Below are positions 58,700-64,000 of a DNA stretch of 64,000 nucleotides, one piece after another. The stretch is from positions 1-64,000 of the forward strand of contig QCJB01000003.1 of the NCBI GenBank assembly GCA_003216295.1, in the 5' to 3' direction. A program made the position numbers and the translations under genes. The notes beneath the pieces were generated by a model, which saw only the letters and a list, made by a program, of their open reading frames with translations, was not told the origin of the DNA and did no database searches. Within the stretch, counting starts at the first letter, position 1. Every line of letters begins with the position of its first letter. The stretch comes from Prochlorococcus sp. AG-402-P16. Lineage in GTDB: Bacteria; Cyanobacteriota; Cyanobacteriia; PCC-6307; Cyanobiaceae.

Positions 58700-59704
58700 A
58701 TTATCGACTTACTCTTAGGCGCTGTCCTACTAGATCATTTCATAGGTGATCCAAGAAGTTTGCCCCACCCTGTCGAATTAATGGGTTGGTTGATTAATTT
58801 TTTGCATACACTCGCCGAACGCATTGCGAAAGGATATAAGAAAAAATTATATATTTTAGGAGCATTAATTGTATTTATTGTCGTATTTGCGAGTGGAATA
58901 TCTGGATGGCTTATAGAAAGATTGTTCTTATTGCTTGAACCTAAAAATCAATTTTTCAGTACAATATTTTTTATATTTATATTAAGTAGTTCACTTGCTT
59001 ATAAAAGTCTCCGTAAAGGTATTTTTGAAGTTATAAATTTAATTAAACAAGAAAACTCAACCGATAAAATTCATCTTGCAAGAGAAAAATTAAGTTTTAT
59101 TGTGGGCAGAGATGTGGAAAATTTAAGTGAAAATGAAATTCTTAGAGCTATTGCTGAGACTGCAAGTGAAAATTCTGTAGATGGTGTTTTTGCTCCTCTC
59201 TTTTGGATGTTTTTAGGAACGATTTTTTGGCAATTTAGTACATGCTTACCTGGGCCATTGGCTATGGCCTGGTTTTATAAAGCATCTAGCACTATTGATT
59301 CAATGTTGGGATACAAAGAAGGCAATCTAAGATGGCTTGGATTCACTGGAGCGAAATTGGATGACTTACTGACATGGATTCCTTCTAGAATTGTTTTATT
59401 GAGCCTTCCTTTTTGCTGTAGGCCAAAGCATTCAATATTAAGGACTATCAAATATGCTTGGCGAGATGGCTTACTTGATTCTTCACCTAACTCAGGAATT
59501 TCCGAAGCAATATTTGCTTATTGTGCAAAGGTAAGAATGGGGGGAGTAAACTTTTATAAAGGCAAAAAAAAGATAAAAGCAACTATTGCAAAGTCTTGTC
59601 CCATAGCAACTATAACTTCAATTAAAAGAATACTAAATTTAAATATTAGACTTCAAATCGTTTGGCTTTTAGGTATGTATTTAATATCACAATCTCTAAA
59701 ATAA
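58700..59704 (+). CDS. cbiB: Cobalamin biosynthesis protein CbiB, non-canonical start
   Basis: Attaches aminopropanol to the corrin ring, forming adenosylcobinamide. The membrane protein shows GDPRSLPHPVELMGWLI, FIVGRDVENLSENEILRAIA and ETASENSVDGVFAPLFW, the family signatures. The conserved N-terminus (DLLLGAVLLDHFIGDPRS) lies before the first canonical start, a TTG at 58760. No ATG, GTG or TTG occurs in frame between the upstream stop at 58682 and 58760, so I place the start at the ATT of 58700, five bases after the ilvC stop. If TTG 58760 is used the protein (314 aa) loses its GDP motif. Confidence 0.85.
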   Translation: MIDLLLGAVLLDHFIGDPRSLPHPVELMGWLINFLHTLAERIAKGYKKKLYILGALIVFIVVFASGISGWLIERLFLLLEPKNQFFSTIFFIFILSSSLAYKSLRKGIFEVINLIKQENSTDKIHLAREKLSFIVGRDVENLSENEILRAIAETASENSVDGVFAPLFWMFLGTIFWQFSTCLPGPLAMAWFYKASSTIDSMLGYKEGNLRWLGFTGAKLDDLLTWIPSRIVLLSLPFCCRPKHSILRTIKYAWRDGLLDSSPNSGISEAIFAYCAKVRMGGVNFYKGKKKIKATIAKSCPIATITSIKRILNLNIRLQIVWLLGMYLISQSLK

Positions 59705-59709
59705 AGACT

Positions 59710-60462
59710 TTAAAAAGCACCTCTATCCATTGGGAAAAGCAAAACTCCTAATGTAAGAATAATTATTTCCAAATCAAGTAAAAAATTCCGTTTTCTTGCA
59801 TAAATCAAATCTAATTGTACCCGTTTCTTATAACTTAAATTATTCCTTCCACTAACCTGCCATAATCCTGTCAAACCAGGACGAACAGATACAACTTCCT
59901 CCATAAAAAGACTGTATTTATTAATCTCATTACTAACAATAGGTCTTGGTCCAACTACACTCATTTCACCTTTTAGAACATTAAAGAATTGAGGCAATTC
60001 ATCAAGACTTGAGCGTCTAAGAAATCTACCTAATTTAGTTATTCTAGGGTCATGCCTTAACTTAAAATCTTTTTCAAATTCCTTTCTCATAAGAGGATAT
60101 TTCTCTAATAGATTTGGTAGCAATTCTTCTGCATCTTTATACATAGTGCGAAACTTAATACAGCCAAATTCTCTATAATTTCTTCCAACTCTTTTTTGAA
60201 TGTAGAAAATAGATCCAGGAGAGCTTAATTTTACTAAAATTCCTATAAAAATAAACACTGGAGATCCCAGTGATATAACTAGTAGAGAGAAAATAACGTC
60301 ACCAATTCTTTTTAAAGTGCGTCCATATCTACTTTGATTTCTTATTAATTCTTCAGCGAGCAATGTTGAGGGTTCTTTTGAAATGACTTCAAAAGGGATT
60401 CTTGGTGATCCTTTACGAAACTCAGACCACCGTAATAAAGATTTGTCAGGATTATTTCGCAC
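59710..60462 (-). CDS. Bacterial sugar transferase (WcaJ/WbaP-type)
   Basis: Transfers a sugar 1-phosphate to undecaprenyl phosphate, the first step of exopolysaccharide or O-antigen repeat synthesis. KRIGDVIFSLLVISLGSPVF is the membrane segment; IKFRTMYKDAEELLPN, SLDELPQFFNVLKGEMSVVG, PRPIV and RPGLTGLWQVSGRN are the family blocks. 250 aa, i.e. the catalytic C-terminal half without the multi-helix front. Co-oriented with the GT4 gene upstream. Confidence 0.93.
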   Translation of the reverse strand: MRNNPDKSLLRWSEFRKGSPRIPFEVISKEPSTLLAEELIRNQSRYGRTLKRIGDVIFSLLVISLGSPVFIFIGILVKLSSPGSIFYIQKRVGRNYREFGCIKFRTMYKDAEELLPNLLEKYPLMRKEFEKDFKLRHDPRITKLGRFLRRSSLDELPQFFNVLKGEMSVVGPRPIVSNEINKYSLFMEEVVSVRPGLTGLWQVSGRNNLSYKKRVQLDLIYARKRNFLLDLEIIILTLGVLLFPMDRGAF

Positions 60463-60530
60463 AAATTATTGAGTTAGTAAAGCTCAAGACTTCAACCTAT
60501 CCTTACCTTACTTAATAAGGAATTTCTTGA

Positions 60531-61748
60531 TCAAGGCCTAAGGTCACTAGTACCAATGTCACAAGAATTTATATGTTCAGTCCAAGCTTTATTTATTGTT
60601 TTTTCAAATCTCAATTTAAATGAATCATGTGAAAAAGAATTAGCCCAATCTCTAATTAATTCAGGGTTAAACTCTCTCCAAAGTTTTTTTGTCTTAAAGA
60701 ATTCAATTGCTTCAACCAAAGAATTAGCTGACTGATCAGGGAACAAAATGCCAGTAGAAGCTCTATCAGAATTTTTTTTAAAGCACTTAACAGTATCTAA
60801 AACTCCACCTTTACCATAAGCAATTACTGGAGCACCAGAGGCCATTGCCTCAACAGGAGCAATTCCAAAATCCTCAATACCAGCATAAACAAATGCTCGA
60901 CATTGACTCATTAAATCTGCAACTTTCTCCATACTTTGGTATCCAAGAATTTTAACTGTTGGGCCCGCTAGGTCTTGCAAGTATGCTTTTTCGACTCCTT
61001 CCCCAACAACAATTAAAGGTAATTTAAGCTTATTAAAAGCTCTTACAAGGATATCTACCCTTTTATTAGGAACCAATCGACATACACTTAGATAAAAATC
61101 TCCTCTTGTTTTATTCCAATCAAAAAGTTTCACATTGACCGGAGGATGAATAACCTCAGAGGTCCTTCTCCAGTATTTCCATATCCTCCGAGCAGTAAAA
61201 TTAGAATTGGCTATCAAAAAATCAATTCTTGAACTACTTAATTGATCCCATTGCCTTAGAGCATGCAGTTGCCATCTAATTAAAGGTCCCAGGCCAATTC
61301 TTTTTAAAAAAGAGCGTCTCAAATATACATTCATCTGATCCCATGCATATCTCACAGGTGTATGTACATAACTAATATGTAACTGATCAGGCGAAGTCAA
61401 TACCCCTTTAGCGACAAGGTGACTACTACTTATTACTAATGGATACCCTTCTAAATCAAGCTGTTCAATTGCAAAAGGTAAGAGGGGTAAATATTGTTGA
61501 ACATGTGATATCCCAAATGGTAATTCTTGGATAAAACTTGTTTTTACTTTTCTATTAAACAACCAACTATTTTTTAATACATTCTCTCCATTTACCAAAG
61601 AGAATAATTCTGGTTGCGAAGCAATATCAGTAATCAACTCGTCAACAACCTTAACTACATTCTCAGCGCCACCAAAAGATCTTGGAGTAAACCATTCATG
61701 AACTAGTGCAATATTCTTAGGAAGATCTAAAGATGAATTCAGACTCAA
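60531..61748 (-). CDS. Glycosyltransferase family 4 (GT-B fold)
   Basis: A 405-aa retaining glycosyltransferase. The acceptor-side domain has HEWFTPRSFGGAENVVKVVD. The donor domain has LSVCRLVPNKRVDILVRAF, LIVVGEGVEKAYLQDL and EDFGIAPVEAMASGAPVIAY, with the E-x7-E nucleotide-sugar signature. It probably extends the lipid-linked sugar made by the neighbouring sugar transferase. Start ATG 61748. Surface-glycan role is inferred. Confidence 0.9.
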   Translation of the reverse strand: MSLNSSLDLPKNIALVHEWFTPRSFGGAENVVKVVDELITDIASQPELFSLVNGENVLKNSWLFNRKVKTSFIQELPFGISHVQQYLPLLPFAIEQLDLEGYPLVISSSHLVAKGVLTSPDQLHISYVHTPVRYAWDQMNVYLRRSFLKRIGLGPLIRWQLHALRQWDQLSSSRIDFLIANSNFTARRIWKYWRRTSEVIHPPVNVKLFDWNKTRGDFYLSVCRLVPNKRVDILVRAFNKLKLPLIVVGEGVEKAYLQDLAGPTVKILGYQSMEKVADLMSQCRAFVYAGIEDFGIAPVEAMASGAPVIAYGKGGVLDTVKCFKKNSDRASTGILFPDQSANSLVEAIEFFKTKKLWREFNPELIRDWANSFSHDSFKLRFEKTINKAWTEHINSCDIGTSDLRP

Positions 61749-61877
61749 AGTAAAGCCCTTAAATCCTTTAAAATTATATTTTTAGTGTATTACATATTTG
61801 AAATTATGACAAGAAAGATTCAAATCATTAACCGATCAATTTTAATTTGTTAATCAATTACCTATCTTAGATTAGAA

Positions 61878-62357
61878 TCAAACTTTAAAAATAGAAATTC
61901 CTGCTTGATCCAATACTGAAATAAAGGGATCAAAAACATTATGAAAGATACTTCCACTAAAAGTAAATAAGTATAAGAAACCAGCAAGAAAACCAAGTAA
62001 TATGAAATATCTAACATAGCCATTTTGTCTTTTTAGTTTAATTAAAGAAATAAGCATTATCAATAAAAAAACAAACCCTAAAAATAAAGATACCAATAAA
62101 GATTGATGATCAAAAACCAATTGGAAGTTATTTTTTAAAATTTTAATATCATCAAGGTTTAATACGATATCTGAAGTATTTGCTTTAAACAAAATAAAGT
62201 TTATTAATTCTGAAAAAACAATGCTAATAATAAAAAGATACGAAACAGGCTTTGTAAGCCTATTCATTGTTTTACTAAAGCTAAACAACAGTACTGCTAT
62301 AAAAAAAGATGTAATTATTGGGAGAGCAGGAATTAGCCAAGCAATATTTAATAGCAT
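61878..62357 (-). CDS. Orphan NdhF N-terminal-like membrane protein
   Basis: A 159-aa protein resembling only the first ~110 residues of NdhF (NDH-1 subunit 5). IAWLIPALPIITSFFIAVLL, SFSKTMNRL and the FIIS segment parallel NdhF LAWLIP..., SFNQATNKL and FIIS; later FQLVFDHQSLLVSLFLGFVF and GYVRYFILLGFLAGF parallel the NdhF IDHLSALMLVIVT and GYVRFYAYLSLFAS regions. The proton-channel antiporter domain is absent. Start ATG 62357; a TTG at 62366 is the alternative. Four hydrophobic helices. It follows a 39-aa membrane ORF after five bases. Confidence 0.7.
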   Translation of the reverse strand: MLLNIAWLIPALPIITSFFIAVLLFSFSKTMNRLTKPVSYLFIISIVFSELINFILFKANTSDIVLNLDDIKILKNNFQLVFDHQSLLVSLFLGFVFLLIMLISLIKLKRQNGYVRYFILLGFLAGFLYLFTFSGSIFHNVFDPFISVLDQAGISIFKV

Positions 62358-62362
62358 AGTTA

Positions 62363-62482
62363 TCAAACAAGCTTTCTTGAATAAGGGAATACAAGTTCAA
62401 TTATAAGTGCTGGCAGACCTTTAAAAATAAAACAAACAAAAACTAAAACAAAATGTTTTCGGAAGAGATCCATCCATGTCAT
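62363..62482 (-). CDS. 39-aa membrane peptide upstream of the NdhF-like gene
   Basis: ATG at 62482 gives MTWMDLFRKHFVLVFVCFIF and then KGLPALIIELVFPYSRKLV. One or two hydrophobic helices flanked by basic residues. A second ATG at 62473 would shorten it by three residues. Its stop lies five bases before the NdhF-like start, so coupling is likely. Not recognised; too small for a confident call without homologues. Confidence 0.5.
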   Translation of the reverse strand: MTWMDLFRKHFVLVFVCFIFKGLPALIIELVFPYSRKLV

Positions 62483-62659
62483 TTAAATAAAGAATAAGTT
62501 TTTTTTCAATAATCCTCAATCGAGATAAAGCATAATTCAATATCCAAGCGAATGTGATTTAGTTAAAGAATGAATCCTTTCCGAATATGTCAAAAAAAAC
62601 ATAAATTCAATATATGTTAACTAAAGTAATTTTTCAAATTCTATAAATAGCTCATAACC

Positions 62660-62821
62660 ATGAATGCCTTTCTATTTTTATTTTTATTTTTATTGATTCT
62701 TTTTTTGTCAATTTTAGGTTTTTTTATATATCAAGCTGAAATTTATTCTCTTTCAAAAAAATCAAAACGCATTATAAAGCCTCGTAAAAAAAGAAAGTCA
62801 CACAAAATACAAAAAAAATAG
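62660..62821 (+). CDS. 53-aa membrane protein with basic tail
   Basis: Starts MNAFLFLFLFLLILFLSILG, a single strongly hydrophobic Phe/Leu helix, then IYQAEIYSLS and a Lys/Arg-rich cytoplasmic tail (KSKRIIKPRKKRKSHK). Ends 36 bases before the HLIP gene on the same strand. Function unknown. The helix is partly encoded by a TTTTTA-type repeat, so chance coding is possible. Confidence 0.5.
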   Translation: MNAFLFLFLFLLILFLSILGFFIYQAEIYSLSKKSKRIIKPRKKRKSHKIQKK

Positions 62822-62857
62822 TTTATAATTATAAGATCTATTTTTAATTAAACTAAA

Positions 62858-63139
62858 ATGTCTGAGAAAGAGTCCACGCTCAATAATCAAAATATAATTT
62901 CAAATTCCGAAAATACAGATATAATTGATTCAACAAATGAACAAGATCTAATTGAGAACAATTCATCCCCAAAATGGATAAATAATAGAGGTGAAGAAGT
63001 CAAACAAGTTTTTGGTTTTAACGAGAATGCTGAGCTAGTTAATGCCCGAGTAGCAATGATAGGTTTCTTAATGCTTATACTCACTGAACTAGCATTTGCA
63101 GGAGAGCCAGTAACTCAAAAAATTTTCGGAATCAACTAG
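62858..63139 (+). CDS. High-light-inducible protein (HLIP/SCP) with long N-terminus
   Basis: Small chlorophyll-binding protein of the LHC/ELIP superfamily that protects photosystems during stress. The diagnostic helix is ENAELVNARVAMIGFLMLIL, with the E-x-x-N-x-R chlorophyll site at ~60-65, followed by TELAFAGEPVT. Residues 1-50 form an Asn, Ser and Glu-rich hydrophilic extension, making 93 aa, longer than many HLIPs. Promoter-like TATAAT-type sequence lies ~25-35 bases upstream (TATAATTATAA). Confidence 0.9.
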   Translation: MSEKESTLNNQNIISNSENTDIIDSTNEQDLIENNSSPKWINNRGEEVKQVFGFNENAELVNARVAMIGFLMLILTELAFAGEPVTQKIFGIN

Positions 63140-63196
63140 AAATTAAATATATGAATTATATTAATTTCATTGACCTTGCTTAACCATTTCAAAACT

Positions 63197-63409
63197 ATGA
63201 ATAAAAAAACAGTTGTTGGAGTTTCATACGTTTCTGCCTGGATCATTATTTGGGGAACTATTGGATCATTCATTGATTTTTATTTTCTTCAAACTATTTA
63301 TCTCCCTGGCTCTACAGGACAATTTCTAACATTTATCATTACTGCTATCATTTCAACTGCAATAGCAATAAATATTTTTCCAGCAATAAATAAAAAATTA
63401 ATAAATTAG
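63197..63409 (+). CDS. Small membrane protein, 70 aa
   Basis: Two hydrophobic helices: TVVGVSYVSAWIIIWGTIGS and FLTFIITAIISTAIAINIF. I use ATG 63197 (MNKKTVVGV); the ORF opens at a TTG at 63170 that would add nine residues. It follows the HLIP gene by 57 bases and may share its transcript. Family not recognised. Its stop overlaps that of the convergent gene by four bases. Confidence 0.65.
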   Translation: MNKKTVVGVSYVSAWIIIWGTIGSFIDFYFLQTIYLPGSTGQFLTFIITAIISTAIAINIFPAINKKLIN

Positions 63410-63645
63410 TATCTGTATCGCTGAATTACTTTAGAGGGCTGATCATTAACTCCCTCCTGATATAGCAACCATTGCTTAGTTTCCAAGTCATGATCACAGC
63501 CTAACTTATCTAATTCAATTGCTTTTAATTTCATTTCATAATGACATTGCTGATCAGCCTCAAAAGCTGAATTATACCCAGTATAAAAATATAAGAACCC
63601 AAAAAATATTGCAATTAAAGATATTAATGAAATAGCCAACTTCAT
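63406..63645 (-). CDS. Small membrane-anchored protein, 79 aa
   Basis: One N-terminal helix (LAISLISLIAIFFGFLYFYT) and a ~55-residue polar domain with two cysteines (QQCHYEMKL and LGCDHDLETK), which could form a disulfide if exported. No lipobox. Family not recognised. Convergent with the gene at 63197 with a four-base overlap of stops. Confidence 0.6.
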   Translation of the reverse strand: MKLAISLISLIAIFFGFLYFYTGYNSAFEADQQCHYEMKLKAIELDKLGCDHDLETKQWLLYQEGVNDQPSKVIQRYRY

Positions 63646-63699
63646 TTTAAAAGCATCATTTTTTTAATATTAGCTAAAAAAAAGAAAAACGAATTAAAT

Positions 63700-63882
63700 T
63701 CATTTTTCTTTTTTGGTTTTCATAGGAATTTCACATTCAGTCAAATCTGAATCATTTAAACGATCTAAGATACGAGCCATATCAATAGGTGATAGCTCGC
63801 CATCAGTACCCCATTTCAGAGTTGTCTTACGTTGTTGTGGAATCTTTATTGATTTATTCTCATGGCTTCTTTTGGATTCCAT
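63700..63882 (-). CDS. Small soluble protein, 60 aa
   Basis: Basic N-terminus (MESKRSHENKSIKIPQQRKT), then TLKWGTDGELSPIDMARILD followed by RLNDSDLTECEIP, which reads as a helix. No membrane helix. Family not recognised; coding call is from composition and a clean ATG. The last 118 bases of the window after it hold no gene that I can support. Confidence 0.5.
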   Translation of the reverse strand: MESKRSHENKSIKIPQQRKTTLKWGTDGELSPIDMARILDRLNDSDLTECEIPMKTKKEK

Positions 63883-64000
63883 TTCTAAAAAACCAACTCT
63901 AATTATAAATAATAAAATCTGATGGGTTTTATACTATAACTTCAAAAATATTCTTATTTAAACTTTACTTTTCACTCAATAGTAATATTTCCCTATATCT

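Overview
The window looks like a chromosome segment of Prochlorococcus. It is AT-rich (roughly one third G+C by eye) with short gaps between genes. It carries markers typical of marine picocyanobacteria: nickel superoxide dismutase with its maturation peptidase, a high-light-inducible protein, the ARC6/ZipN division protein, a ClpR-ClpP pair, a PIN/TRAM membrane protein, a cyanobacterial ThiD2-ThiE fusion and a cobalamin pathway. No synteny search was possible, so genus is an inference; I would guess a low-light clade from base composition.

Layout. 1-1666: the 3' part of a TPR/GT41 glycosyltransferase. 1667-2900: an AT-rich non-coding stretch with DnaA-box-like 9-mers and two tiny genes. 2.9-18.8 kb: core genes, including lexA, argF, ftsH, ribD, cobL, nadK, pheS, surE, ribF, thiE-thiS, larB and ispF. 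18.85-20.97 kb: a small accessory insertion (hexapeptide acyltransferase plus 2-oxoglutarate oxygenase) between ispF and trmD. 21-31 kb: trmD-era, BI-1, phoH, rpsP-ffh, zipN/ftn2, pdhA and a group 2 sigma factor. 31-42 kb: nnr, mnmA, lnt, FKBP, sodN-sodX, trpC, lpdA, a SpoU methylase and murA. 42-47.7 kb: tRNA-Leu, argD, folC, an FAD oxidase/amidohydrolase pair and tRNA-His. 47.8-59.7 kb: miaB, ddl-ftsQ-ftsZ, the SRP RNA, panB, hemW, PIN/TRAM, clpR-clpP, ilvC and cbiB. 59.7-64 kb: accessory material with a sugar transferase, a GT4 glycosyltransferase, an orphan NdhF N-terminal-like protein with a 39-aa partner, a long HLIP and several small membrane proteins.

Genes that work together: ddl, ftsQ, ftsZ, murA and ZipN (wall and division); rpsP, ffh and the SRP RNA (translation and secretion); pdhA with lpdA; ribD with ribF; thiE with thiS; cobL with cbiB; sodN with sodX; the initiating sugar transferase with the GT4 enzyme (surface glycan).

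The most unusual signals are regulatory-scale structures and very small genes: a 52-bp almost perfect palindrome inside the PIN/TRAM gene; perfect inverted repeats directly before lexA, argF and sodN; the truncated NdhF-like gene pair; a 30-aa single-helix peptide after ribF; a ThiS that runs past its Gly-Gly tail; and a cbiB with no canonical start codon upstream of its conserved N-terminus.
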